From positions 186,001-250,000 of the forward strand of contig JAHHGZ010000002.1 of the NCBI GenBank assembly GCA_019359595.1: a stretch of 64,000 nucleotides of DNA, written 5' to 3'. The stretch is from Cyanomargarita calcarea GSE-NOS-MK-12-04C (lineage in GTDB: Bacteria; Cyanobacteriota; Cyanobacteriia; Cyanobacteriales; Nostocaceae). Shown piece by piece: positions 8,584 to 17,861 of this stretch. The translations under genes and the position numbers were made by a program. The notes under the pieces were generated by a model, which saw only the letters and a program-made list of their open reading frames with translations, was not told the origin of the DNA and did not search any database. Numbering within the stretch: the stretch's first letter is position 1; each line of letters starts with the position of its first letter.

Positions 8584-9892
8584 CAAGTCCTTAAGCGAAG
8601 AGCGTTACTCGTATCTGCCTTGATTCGGACTAGAGGAGAAAGACGAAACCAAAGTTACACACCATCAAAAAGTTATTTGCTTGACTTTTGAAATCAAGAA
8701 AATTTATTAGTACAATTCTTCGCTCCTATAGTTACCAAAGTAAACCGTCAGCAAGCAGTAGTTAGTAGACCGGAGAAAACATATAAAAAGCATACCTGTT
8801 CCGTCCCTGATAAACAGCAATTTAAAAATCAGCACCAATCAACGATCTCGTCATTGATCAAAGCTAATAATTTTAAAGGTTTTACTGAACTATGCCGAGT
8901 TATGGTAGGAATTTGACCCGCTAATAAGGATTTCTGACTGGAAAGCTCATTCAACGTTGTATGTGGCTTAGATGCTAGAGCTTCTTAGTAAACTCTACAT
9001 CCGCCTGATTGTAGCTCAACTTACAGAAATTTAGGTCGGTTAGGATTTAATAACAAAAAAATTATAAACCTGTTTCACCGATCTAAGTTATGCAATTTTG
9101 ACCAAATTAAGTAAAACCTGTTTGACATCCCTATACTGTGCGTATATTATACCTAACTCTCAGCAATAAAATGCAACATCAAACATAAATGCGATCAATA
9201 AAGAGCATAGCTCTTATGTCCCTGATAAATAATGTTTTAGACAATACAATTCCAGCTATTTAACCGATTATTAGTTAAACTGTATATTGCTCCGGTGATT
9301 CCATACAGCTTCACAACACTGTTGATAATAGGAAAGCTGGAAGGGAATAAGTGCCCTTGACATTATATATCATAATAATGTGGCTGAACTCTGTCAAAAG
9401 GATTAAAAACCTAACCTCCATAAATTTTAATTGTTCAAGTTCGTTGTAATAAAAATTTTTGAAGAAATGCTTTACCGATGAAAAAACCTATTACAAGCAC
9501 CAATGGAATCGTAAAACTACTTTTCGCACGGGGCTAGTAAAAATTTGTTTTTTTCACGAGTAGCTAAAAACTCGAAAAGAGTTATGTCGAGTTATTAGGT
9601 TAATAATCTCAATCACATATATTTTTGGGGCTTCGCATTAATTCAACATCCTTTTAGTATATTCTTCTACAGAATGTCAATTTGTTTTCAAAACAGATAA
9701 ATTTTTACGCAAACTTTATCGCAGCTTCATAAAACCTTTAATTAGCAATTGAGTTATGTGATTTTGCAGCAAAAGTATTAAAGTATCTGCTAGATAATCG
9801 ATAAAACAATAATTATGTGTTATGAAACATCTGGAAACATCAAAAAAGGAATTGTCTTTTTTGGATAATCACTTTTATGCAAGGTTAATTAA

Positions 9893-9982
9893 TTTAAGCA
9901 TCTATCTATAGTATGAAATTAAATAAATATAACTGGCGTTTCAGATAATTAATAATTAAGCATCTATCTAAAGTATGAAAAT
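9893..9982. repeat. 62-bp-spaced direct repeat
   Basis: TTAAGCATCTATCTA at 9894-9908 recurs at 9956-9970. Both copies are followed by a one-mismatch version of AAGTATGAAA, giving about 25 nearly identical bases. GCATCTATCTTAG near 14795 is a partial third copy. This could be a duplicated protein-binding site or a remnant of local duplication. Confidence 0.45.
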
Positions 9983-10100
9983 AATAAAAGTAGATGATTC
10001 TGTATTTGGCGTTGCTGTTTGGTTGGAATGAATTAACTTAGTTGCCCTATAAAAACTTTCTTAAAAATCTAACTACGTCCAAATTTCTATGAATGTATGC

Positions 10101-10835
10101 TCATGAAAGTTGTAGTATAAATTCTAGTTCTACAGCCAACCACTGTTGAAACATATTATTAAGAATTTCTTGATACCTTTGGGCTGTTAACTCTGCTGGT
10201 ATCAATTCTTCAACAATAAAAAGATGGTAGCCTAGCTCAGTTTTTACTGGACCAATCAACTGTTTGGGTGGTGTACTGAATAAAACAGCAGCTATATTTG
10301 GCTGCAGAGCAAACCGATACATTTTTCCTTCATAACCGCACTGATATCGACGTTGAACGTCACGATCGTAAAGGTGAGCCGCATCATAAAAACTAATTTC
10401 ACCTTCTTCTATTTGATAGTATAATTCTTGGGCTAGCTTTTCTTCATAAACAGTCATTTGATAGAGAATGACTTGCTCAAATTCTAAACGGTTTTGGATA
10501 AAAAACTGTTCTACTTCTTTAGCGAACAATGTTTCGGCTAATTTTTGTGCTAATAAGTGATTGCGAATTCCGGCTTCCCAATCTTGAGGGCTAACCAATT
10601 GATCTGCTAACCAAGCCAAAGTATCTGTGGCCCTCTCCAAGCGTTTTTGGCGACGCTGACGATCTGCCTCAGCTTCAATTTCTTCTGCTGTAACAATTAT
10701 TCCTCTTTCATAGGCAGTACGGTCTATGACTTTTTGGAATAAAATTTTTTGGTAGATTTCCTTCAACTCGATTTCGGTTTTCAGGAAGTCAACAATTTCC
10801 TCTTGCTCAATAACTATTTTTGAAAGGTCATTCAT
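10101..10835 (-). CDS. parvulin-type peptidyl-prolyl isomerase, second copy
   Basis: A 244-residue homologue of the isomerase at 2387-3166. It has the same helical N-terminal part with EEIEAEADRQRRQKRLERA, a middle segment LLAQKLAETLFAKEVEQFFI and a parvulin-like region containing YQCGYEGKMYRFALQPNIAAV and ELGYHLFIVEE. There is no signal peptide or membrane segment, so a cytoplasmic location is expected. No Shine-Dalgarno is evident before the ATG. It stands alone between two gene-poor stretches, about 1.5 kb downstream of hetP. It may belong to the HetC exporter, as the first copy belongs to the other cassette; that pairing is inferred from position. Confidence 0.78.
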   Translation of the reverse strand: MNDLSKIVIEQEEIVDFLKTEIELKEIYQKILFQKVIDRTAYERGIIVTAEEIEAEADRQRRQKRLERATDTLAWLADQLVSPQDWEAGIRNHLLAQKLAETLFAKEVEQFFIQNRLEFEQVILYQMTVYEEKLAQELYYQIEEGEISFYDAAHLYDRDVQRRYQCGYEGKMYRFALQPNIAAVLFSTPPKQLIGPVKTELGYHLFIVEELIPAELTAQRYQEILNNMFQQWLAVELEFILQLS

Positions 10836-12305
10836 TGCTACTTATTATTTTAAATAATCTGTGATACCAGAAAGATGCAGCTTAAATATTGAAATAATAA
10901 CCGTGATGCTACTACCATACTAATAACCTCGTCCCCGCTTTCATACAGCAAATAAGTATTACTACTACTAGCAGTGCATCAAGCTATTATGAGGAAAGTC
11001 AGCTAACCCCCTGACTACACTTATGCCTAATATATAACCAGTAAATTTATTTTTTATTTTTAGCAATTGATTGTTAAACATATAGTTACTATTAAATTTT
11101 TATCTCAAACCAGAAGATTATAAATTGTAGAAAATACTGAAAAATACTATAATTTTTTGGTGTTTTTGGATGTATCCGAAAAACTATATACTCTGTAGAA
11201 AATACGGTCTTTTATGTGAAATAACAGTTAACACATTTTATTTGTTACAAACGAATATTATATATGGTGTGTTTAGTCAGAGGTATGGGAAGAAGGAAGA
11301 AGGAAGAGGGTTTATATATGTGGATACAGGTCCCCAACTGAAAACGAGCGGCCTGAATAAGTCGGGGTACTAAACCCCCACAAAGAAGCGGATAAAAAAA
11401 ACTGAAAGCTACTTAATTTTTTGAGCTTCCAGTAATTATTGTATAAATTGCTTTATTCACAGAATATGGATAATCCTAATTGGGAGGACTAGAACTACGA
11501 TAATCGTGCATATAAGCTTGTATTGATATCAGCGACACCAAGGTCAACAGCACTTTTCTTTCTTATTTTTCAATTTCCCGTAATCAGCTGTAGGACATTT
11601 AATTTGCATAGTAGTTATGGATAAAACTTTTGTGGGATGGGTAGAGAGTGCCCGTCCTCTTATGCAATTTAAAAGTACATTAGCTTACAATCACAAGCAT
11701 TCCTCTTACCGAGTATAGGCTTAAACGGTAGTAAGTTTGTAAGAGTTAACAAAGGATAGAGAGTGTATTTAGACGGTTACCGCTTTTTTGAATAATCCTC
11801 TGTGAGGCATAACTCCAACATTTACTCGTGATGATTTCACCAAGGAAAAGGAACCACCATTTGTCAAGATAATAATTGTTACTTTTGGCGTAGCTACATA
11901 GGAAAGTTAGAATTTTAGTGGAAGATAAATCTGTTTAACTTTTATTAGTTTTAACACCAAGGTGAAACATCCTACATAGAAAGTGCTACGGAGGGCTGTT
12001 ATGAGCTTAAATAAAACCCTGTAAGCCCTTGGTGACTATTCACCGATTTAATGTTTTCTATGGTGTAAAATATTTTGTGCTTACCTCCATATTTTGTAGT
12101 TTTTTTATTTATCTAAGAAATTATCATTACTATCTCTAATCTTAAGTAATAAAGTTGAAATCTAGTTGCCATTTTGGCAGTTTTCTTTAAGAACAAACTG
12201 TAAATTCTATTGGTATAATTCAAAATCTTGGCTCCAATAAACTACAAACAGAACATTCCCACAAGATATATAAATACCTTGTGGGGCATCCAATCTTCAA
12301 AACCG
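10836..12305. other. 1.5-kb region without a supportable gene
   Basis: This AT-rich stretch lies between hetP and the second isomerase. It contains a GAAGGAAGAAGG tract (about 11289-11310) and a dispersed repeat (11330-11380) related to 52207-52259. It also contains a small hairpin at 11401-11433 and a potentially structured segment at 11955-12044 enclosing a 7-codon frame. A 67-codon plus-strand frame at 11170-11373 runs through the repeats and is not believed. Confidence 0.4.
11955..12044 (+). other. structured segment with a 7-codon ORF behind a good Shine-Dalgarno
   Basis: CACCAAGG (11955-11962) can pair with CCTTGGTG (12027-12034), and GGTGAA (11961-11966) with TTCACC (12039-12044). AGGGCT (11992-11997) competes for AGCCCT (12024-12029). 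Between them GGAGGG precedes an ATG at 12001 that encodes MSLNKTL and stops. Mutually exclusive pairings around a mini-ORF resemble attenuator or regulatory RNA logic, but no plus-strand gene follows, so this stays speculative. Confidence 0.3.
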
Positions 12306-12776
12306 TTAATTTAATTCACAGAGCTTGAGGGCAAACTCTTGAATGCTTTCTGGTTTTAATTCGGTTTTGATGGATTGATATTCGCGAATTTGTGTAGCCA
12401 ACCACTGTTCCAGATTACCACCACGGATTTCGGTTTTTTGTTTGCCAACTACCTCCAGATAAGCCAAGTCTTTAATTTTACTTAAGCAACTTGGTGAAAC
12501 ATTGCTCTGGGATATTCTATCAGACGATGGCTTGAGGATATGGAGATTTTCGTGTTGTTGTTGATGTGACTTTAACTGCTGGGAGTTTTCTTTGAGTAAT
12601 CTGTTGTAAGTACGGTAAGGAATGTAATGCAGTGGATTGTAGCCAGCGAAGCGTAGCATTAAAACACATGCCCAAGAATACTTGCCCGCAAGAATTGCTT
12701 CAACGACTTGATCCAATTGCTCGGGACTGATTGTTTTCTGCAAGTTACTACTAATACGAGGAATGTCTTGATTCAT
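12306..12776 (-). CDS. hetP: HetP-family heterocyst commitment protein
   Basis: A 156-residue protein with the characteristic HetP block at about residues 15-60: [20 protein letters not shown], then a [27 protein letters not shown] segment. This conserved region defines HetP and its paralogues. In Anabaena, HetP acts downstream of HetR in commitment to heterocyst formation. The variable C-terminal half is Gln/Ser-rich, with a second conserved patch ([20 protein letters not shown]). I chose the ATG at 12776 because upstream residues of the longer frame do not look conserved. It follows the HetC-like exporter on the same strand, as hetC-hetP do in Anabaena, with a degenerate HlyD gene between. 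I did not find a perfect GTA-N8-TAC NtcA site just upstream. Confidence 0.9.
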   Translation of the reverse strand: MNQDIPRISSNLQKTISPEQLDQVVEAILAGKYSWACVLMLRFAGYNPLHYIPYRTYNRLLKENSQQLKSHQQQHENLHILKPSSDRISQSNVSPSCLSKIKDLAYLEVVGKQKTEIRGGNLEQWLATQIREYQSIKTELKPESIQEFALKLCELN

Positions 12777-12869
12777 AATCTTTGTTGTGATGAAGTAAAC
12801 CAATGTGTAAGTTTCTTCAATTGTTTGTGTCGGAACTGAAATTGATAAACTGCTCTAGCCGATTTGCAG

Positions 12870-13856
12870 TTATTTGGCAGGGTTAAGGAACATATCGAAA
12901 ATTCTGTGGTTTTTCACAATTTTTGCAGTGAATGTGTGACCCACTTTCAGTTTTATGGTTGGATTTTTATTCCTGACATTCGTAAGACTTTTACTCTTTA
13001 ACGAAGGAAGAAGGAAGAAGGAAGAAGGAAGAAGGAAGAAGTCTTCTAACTTCAAGGCAAACGGGTTTAAGTCCCCCACGAATTCCTTCTTGCTTCTAAC
13101 TTCAACATCCATTTTTTTTAAAGCGGCTTCAACTTCAAAAAATTGATTGTTGTCTTCATTGGATTCAGTATCCAGATATCTAGATATAACTTTCGTTGTA
13201 ATGATGTTGTAATCCGGATAAGGATAATCAAATTTTATTTTTGATGGAATTTTTTTTTGGAAAAAACCTACTTTTGGGTGAGGTATATTTGCTACCAAAA
13301 CGGAAGACATATATTGAGTAGCTATTTCGCCAATACCTTGCTGTGGTTGAATCATTCCATCTAGAACGCTGACATTGAAGAAAGATACAATCTCATTAAT
13401 AAGCACATACCAAAATTGTACTTTTCGTTTTGCCACACCACTTTGAAGTAAGGTTTGAGTTTTAGTTACTACTTGTCGAAAGAGTGAAGTTTGCGAAGTT
13501 TCAGACGACATGGGGATGGGGAGAGTGGGAGAGCGGGAGATTTTGTTTTTATTAATTCCCTCTGTTCCCTCTGTTGCCTTTAGCCTGCTCCATTCCTCAT
13601 AATACTGGTCTAGCACTATCTGCAAAGATGTAGACCGGTAGCTGCATATATTCCTGATAATTGATTGGGGGATTGTGCTTGCAGCGATTTTCGTACCTTT
13701 ATGTTTTTTTGGTAAAACCCCTGCACTGACAACAACTGCACACCCGTATATGAATATTCCACAAACACCTAGTTGGCTTGAGGTTTCGACTGCATTTGAC
13801 CTGATGATTCTTTCCATTAGCTGACCTTTAATCGGAAACCTGATGTTTGTAATCAA
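12870..13856 (-). pseudogene. decayed HlyD-family adaptor, open but truncated
   Basis: The frame is open for 328 residues but only parts resemble an adaptor. KIKFDYPYPDYNIITTKVIS, FFEVEAALKK, IKLKVGHTFTAKI and a terminal IFDMFLNPAK align with the beta-barrel and C-terminus of the intact HlyD at 3235-4782. The long coiled-coil hairpin and both lipoyl halves are largely missing. About 35 foreign residues, encoded by GAAGGAA heptamers and flanking repeat (about 12990-13085), interrupt the barrel region. A Ser/Pro segment near residues 100-120 also looks repeat-derived. It lies between hetC and hetP. I infer a former hetC-associated adaptor decaying by internal deletion and repeat invasion while the frame stays open. 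A reduced functional protein cannot be excluded. Confidence 0.72.
13003..13037. repeat. GAAGGAA heptamer array, five perfect copies
   Basis: Five exact GAAGGAA units run head to tail inside the decayed HlyD frame, where the opposite strand reads Leu-Leu-Pro-Ser-Ser-Phe-Phe. Shorter versions occur near 11289, 17909 and 55123. The unit fits the STRR class, and its copy number may vary between strains. Confidence 0.85.
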
Positions 13857-14837
13857 GTCTGTTTGCTGCTAAGCCGGAATTCTTTAGATTCTCTGGGTGT
13901 AGCTTTTGCTTAACAGTACCTGAGGCAAAAAGTTACCTTCCATCATGTCTCATTCATATGACATGATGAAAGTGTCCACTTGGCTCTTGGTAAATGCAGT
14001 GTCCTCAAGAAGATGTTTCACCAACTCTTAATTCACTTACTGTTGTTTTGCGGGCATAATGTATTCCTAAGTACAATTCGCCGAGGAGGCTTTAAGTAAC
14101 TTTGCATAACCTTAGGATAGCAAAGAAAAACTCTTCTTCTTTAATCATTTATAACAACATTCGTATTTATACTATTTTTTCCTGTGAATGTCATCTGCCA
14201 TTTTGGCAAGCTTATAAGTCAAATTTACTTAATATGTTCCTACATTTACTTACGTATTGTGCAGCTTTTACTTTTGTCCCTACTAATCGTGTTGCTTTAG
14301 GGGGTTACACCCCTCCATAAGTGTTAGGTTTCGACTTGGATTATTCAAGAGTTACTGGGAAATTTTACCATTAGCTATAGTTCTCAACAACCTGTAAATA
14401 TTGCTGTACTGATAGTATTTAGAGAATTATTATGAGCGATAAATGTTGATAATAATTTTTAGAAATTATTAACCTTGCAGTATAAAGGAGTTTTGATGAA
14501 ATTTCCTTTTATAGTCCGGGTTTCAGATTCATCATATAATTGCGAATTTTAAGTAAACTTGTTGTGAACTTTGCCTTAATGGGAGTTAAAATACGCCAAA
14601 TAATAGTTGTTTTTATTACCGTTATGTGGTATTTTTTTATAACTTTACAAAGCTTCGACACCTAAATATGCAAAAACACCCATTAAGGGTGCTTTCAGAA
14701 AAAAACATAGTGAGTTATGCCTGTAAATTTTTCTTTAATTTCTGCTTTTCTTTGAAACTTAAGTCGAAGATGTCCCTAATTTTGTTGTAATAAAAATTGC
14801 ATCTATCTTAGGACTAAACTGAGTAATACAGACAGGA
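13857..14837. other. intergenic region between hetC and the HlyD remnant
   Basis: About 980 bases without a supportable gene. It includes a probable hetC terminator (14677-14691) and a small GGGGT-TAC-ACCCC hairpin near 14302-14314. A 72-codon plus-strand frame from a TTG at 14102 has no recognisable features and is rejected. Part of the region may be the eroded 5' part of the adaptor gene. Confidence 0.4.
14677..14691 (-). terminator. candidate intrinsic terminator after hetC
   Basis: On the minus strand CACCC-TTAAT-GGGTG is followed directly by TTTTTG, with A-U pairs able to extend the stem. It lies about 145 bases past the exporter stop codon. The stem is short, so strength is uncertain. 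Confidence 0.45.
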
Positions 14838-17800
14838 TTACAGATGTAACTGCTGTTGTGCTAGGTGGTAATACAAACCCCGAATAGCGACTAGTTCTTG
14901 ATGTGTGCCCTGCTCAACAAGGATACCTCGGTCTATAACGAGTATGCAGTCAGCATCAAGAACGCTGGAAAGACGATGGGCGATTAGCAGGGTAGTAGTA
15001 TTGAGGTGACACAAGCGAGCTATATTTTGTTGAAACCGACGCTCAGACTCAGTATCTAAAGAACTAGTGGCTTCATCTAAGATTAGTATCCGTGGATTTC
15101 TGATTATTGCCCGAGCGATCGCGATTCTTTGTCGCTGTCCTCCAGAAAGCGTCATTCCCCGTTCTCCCACCAGAGTGTTGTAGCCAAAAGGTAGTGCTTG
15201 GATAAACTCATGTGCATCTGCAAGCTTGGCAGCAGCGATCGCTTTGTCTGGAGTTAAATCGGGGCACCAGAGAGTGATGTTTTCCAAAATACTTCCCGAA
15301 AACAAAAAGCACTCTTGCGGAACTATCCCCAACTGACTTCGCAACGAGTGGGAAGAAACATCAGCGATATCGTGCCCATCAATTAGAACTCTGCCTGTAT
15401 TGGGACGATATAAACCAGCCAGCAAATTAACTAAAGTACTTTTACCGGAACCACTGAAACCGACAATACCGATAGTTTGTCCAGCTTTCACCCGAAAGTT
15501 AATATTTTGTAAAGTATTCCGTTCTTGCTCCAGATTATAACGAAATGAAACATTCTCAAAATGAACCTCACCCCGAATTGTCGGCAGTAAAGGTTTTTGC
15601 GGATTTTCTTCTGGTTCAGTGTCCCAAACATCATTGAGACGCTCTACTGAAATTAGTACCTCTTGGAACTCATCCCACAACCCAACCAACCCTAAAACTG
15701 GGTTGATGACATTGCCGATCAGGAGATTAAAAGCTACAAACTGACCAACCGACAGCAATCCCCCCATCACTAAAGTCGCTCCGTACCAGAAGATAGCTGT
15801 AGTACCAAGGTGATTAATCAAACTAGTCGCAAATTGTAAATTATTAGCCAGCCGTTGTAAGAGCAAGCGAGTAACCAGCATATTGCGAAAGCGCTGCTCC
15901 CAACGCCAACTTAGTCGAGCTTCTACGGCTACGGTTTTCACTGTGGCAATGCCAGTTATCATTTCTACCATTGAAGAATTTGCGAGTGCAGATTCTTGAG
16001 CCAAGGAGCGTGAAACTTTTTTCAGGAATGGACTGGCAGCCAAAGTCACCAGCGCAATGGGTATAATTAACCCCAGCAATAGTAAAGTGAGTTGCAAGTT
16101 GTAGTAAGCCATTACCCCTAAATAGACAACTACAAACAGCGCATCCAAAATGGCAACCACAGCTTGACGGGTAAGAAATAGCTGAATTTTGCGGTTTTCT
16201 TGAACACGGGTGATGATGTCCCCCACCTGACGTGATGTAAAAAATTGCAACGGTAATCGCAACGTGTGGCTAATAAAACCAGCGATTAAAGTCCGATCCA
16301 TCCGATTAGAAAAATAATCCAGTAGGTATTGACGCACTGATTTAAGTGCCATCCGCCAAATACCGAAGATCAGGAAGCTGAGGGCAAATATATTGAGAGT
16401 AATGTCGTTTTTTTCCGGTAATACTTGGTCGAGAACCACCTGAGTATATAGGGGTGTCACCAAAGCAAAAACGTTCAGCACAGATGATGCGAGAATGATT
16501 TTCCCGATGAGTTTGCGGTACTGCCAAAAACTCTGCCAAAATCTTGCAAGGGAAATTTGTTCGCTCTTGATCGCGTCCAACCGTCCAGTCGGTTCTAAAA
16601 TTAGAGCATATCCTGTCCAGTTAGCTTCAAACTCCTGACGTGAAAGCGATCGCTTACCGATAGCTGGGTCGGAAATCAACACCTTTGAGCCTTTAACTCG
16701 CCAAACAACTACATAGTGACTTGCTTGCCAATGAGCAATCCACGGGTTATTATGCAATTCCACCTTACTCAAAGAAGCCCGTATCGGTAGCGCTTTATAT
16801 CCTAAGGTTTCCGCCGCGATTACTAAACCCTCAAGAGATGCACCCATCCGGTCAACCTGTGCCAAGTTACGCACACTATTCAAACTAAAACGTTTCCCCC
16901 AGTATTGGCTAACCATCGCCAAACATGCCGCACCACAATCTGACGAACTTTGTTGTTGAATAAACCCAGAACGACGCCACAATTTGGTGATGGGAGGATT
17001 GGGTGATGGGGGGATGGGGAGAGGGGGAGAAATTTTCCCCTCGTCGCTCTTGTCCCCCTTGTCCCCTAAAGGTGCGATAGCCGAAGCTAATTCCCAATGT
17101 TCTACGGGCAGATAGTAAAGTAATAAATCTGTTTGTGCGATCCAATCTGCAACTGTGATTTCAGGATATCCCCAACTTTCTCCCACTCTCGGGGGTCGGT
17201 CTTGCGATCCACTTTGGATGTTTCCCCCAACCAACCAAAAGCGTCCAATTGAAGCAGGAGTTACTTCTTTTAACTTTGAACCAGCAGCGATCGTAGTTTC
17301 TACCATGTAGGGTAGAAGTTGTTGCAGAGTAAAACTAGTTTGCGATCGCAATTCAGTGCAAATTTTGAAGAAAATCAGAGCTTGTCGCTCATACGCTTTC
17401 TTCTGCAAATCATTTTCCAAATTCGGGAACTTATCAAGCCATAGCTTTAGTTCCGCAAACGGAATAGTAGCCAAAAAACCAGCACTTGCGGCGATCGCCC
17501 GATATGGCAACGCAGGAGCGGAGTAGAATAGATGGTCTGCCCCAAAAGTTTGCTGTGCCAAGAGTATCTGAGTGGATACTTCTCGTCCCGTAGCAGTATC
17601 AAAACCAAGCAGTCTGACTCTGCCATGACAAACTAAGTAAACAACATTGCCCCTTTTTGCTTCCTCATGTGGAATATAGCTAGTCAAATCGTCACCTAGC
17701 TGAAACTCACGCACACTCCAAGCTTGGCTAAAGTCTGAAGCTAGACTAGTATCAAGAGCAAGTAACCTTAAAAGCTTGAGGATAGTCGCACTGGTTGTGG

Positions 17801-17861
17801 GATGCTGAATCATTGTATAATTCTGCCCTCCCTGAACTCTTAACGATGAAGAGGAGTTCAT
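14838..17861 (-). CDS. hetC: HetC-like C39 peptidase-ABC exporter adjacent to hetP
   Basis: A 1007-residue protein with the same layout as the exporter at 4983-8066. A CAP-like N-terminal domain is followed by a C39 peptidase with QSSSDCGAAC (Cys309, oxyanion Gln present), His in HYVVVW and Asp in ISDPAIG. Then come ABC membrane helices and an ATPase with GFSGSGKST, LSGGQRQR and ILILDEATSSLD. HetC of Anabaena is an exporter of this type needed early in heterocyst differentiation, and its gene precedes hetP. That neighbourhood supports the symbol. The phosphate-binding cassette reads FGADHLF, without the Glu seen in the paralogue, so cyclic-nucleotide binding is doubtful. The linker before the C39 domain is encoded by a repeat-like tract (16985-17075). 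The substrate is unknown. Confidence 0.85.
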   Translation of the reverse strand: MNSSSSLRVQGGQNYTMIQHPTTSATILKLLRLLALDTSLASDFSQAWSVREFQLGDDLTSYIPHEEAKRGNVVYLVCHGRVRLLGFDTATGREVSTQILLAQQTFGADHLFYSAPALPYRAIAASAGFLATIPFAELKLWLDKFPNLENDLQKKAYERQALIFFKICTELRSQTSFTLQQLLPYMVETTIAAGSKLKEVTPASIGRFWLVGGNIQSGSQDRPPRVGESWGYPEITVADWIAQTDLLLYYLPVEHWELASAIAPLGDKGDKSDEGKISPPLPIPPSPNPPITKLWRRSGFIQQQSSSDCGAACLAMVSQYWGKRFSLNSVRNLAQVDRMGASLEGLVIAAETLGYKALPIRASLSKVELHNNPWIAHWQASHYVVVWRVKGSKVLISDPAIGKRSLSRQEFEANWTGYALILEPTGRLDAIKSEQISLARFWQSFWQYRKLIGKIILASSVLNVFALVTPLYTQVVLDQVLPEKNDITLNIFALSFLIFGIWRMALKSVRQYLLDYFSNRMDRTLIAGFISHTLRLPLQFFTSRQVGDIITRVQENRKIQLFLTRQAVVAILDALFVVVYLGVMAYYNLQLTLLLLGLIIPIALVTLAASPFLKKVSRSLAQESALANSSMVEMITGIATVKTVAVEARLSWRWEQRFRNMLVTRLLLQRLANNLQFATSLINHLGTTAIFWYGATLVMGGLLSVGQFVAFNLLIGNVINPVLGLVGLWDEFQEVLISVERLNDVWDTEPEENPQKPLLPTIRGEVHFENVSFRYNLEQERNTLQNINFRVKAGQTIGIVGFSGSGKSTLVNLLAGLYRPNTGRVLIDGHDIADVSSHSLRSQLGIVPQECFLFSGSILENITLWCPDLTPDKAIAAAKLADAHEFIQALPFGYNTLVGERGMTLSGGQRQRIAIARAIIRNPRILILDEATSSLDTESERRFQQNIARLCHLNTTTLLIAHRLSSVLDADCILVIDRGILVEQGTHQELVAIRGLYYHLAQQQLHL
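16985..17075. repeat. purine-rich GGGGGATGGGGAG-type repeat inside hetC
   Basis: The tract GATGGGGGGATGGGGAGAGG and its pyrimidine-rich neighbour (CTTGTCCCCCTTGTCCCC) look like common Nostocales intergenic repeats but lie in frame inside hetC. They encode a Gly/Asp/Lys then Pro-rich linker (KISPPLPIPPSPNPPITK) between the CAP-like and C39 domains. A related GATGGGGAGAGTGGGAGAG tract lies in the decayed HlyD gene at about 13511-13535. Confidence 0.6.

Larger units (their letters stand above)
8372..10100. other. 1.7-kb region without a supportable gene
   Basis: No frame of useful length or recognisable protein remnant is visible on either strand. The region is AT-rich and holds a terminator-like hairpin with a T-run (8515-8583). 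A loose direct repeat (about 8795-8822 and 9203-9232) shares GTCCCTGATAAA, and a second direct repeat lies at 9893-9920/9955-9982. The promoter of the exporter cassette probably lies in the left part. Non-coding RNA genes are possible. I recognised no tRNA. Confidence 0.4.

Noticed and set aside
11170-11373. 67-codon plus-strand frame
   Set aside because: It runs through a GAAGGAA tract and a dispersed repeat, so the open frame is probably accidental.
8372-12305. tRNA or other known structural RNA in the two large gaps
   Set aside because: No segment with a convincing cloverleaf or T-loop consensus was recognised by eye.
13003-13037. regular repeat array as a possible CRISPR
   Set aside because: The units are 7 bases with no spacers and no cas genes; this is an STRR array. 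No CRISPR was seen anywhere in the window.
14102-14320. 72-codon plus-strand frame between hetC and the HlyD remnant
   Set aside because: It starts at TTG without a Shine-Dalgarno, shows no recognisable motif and sits in AT-rich spacer.
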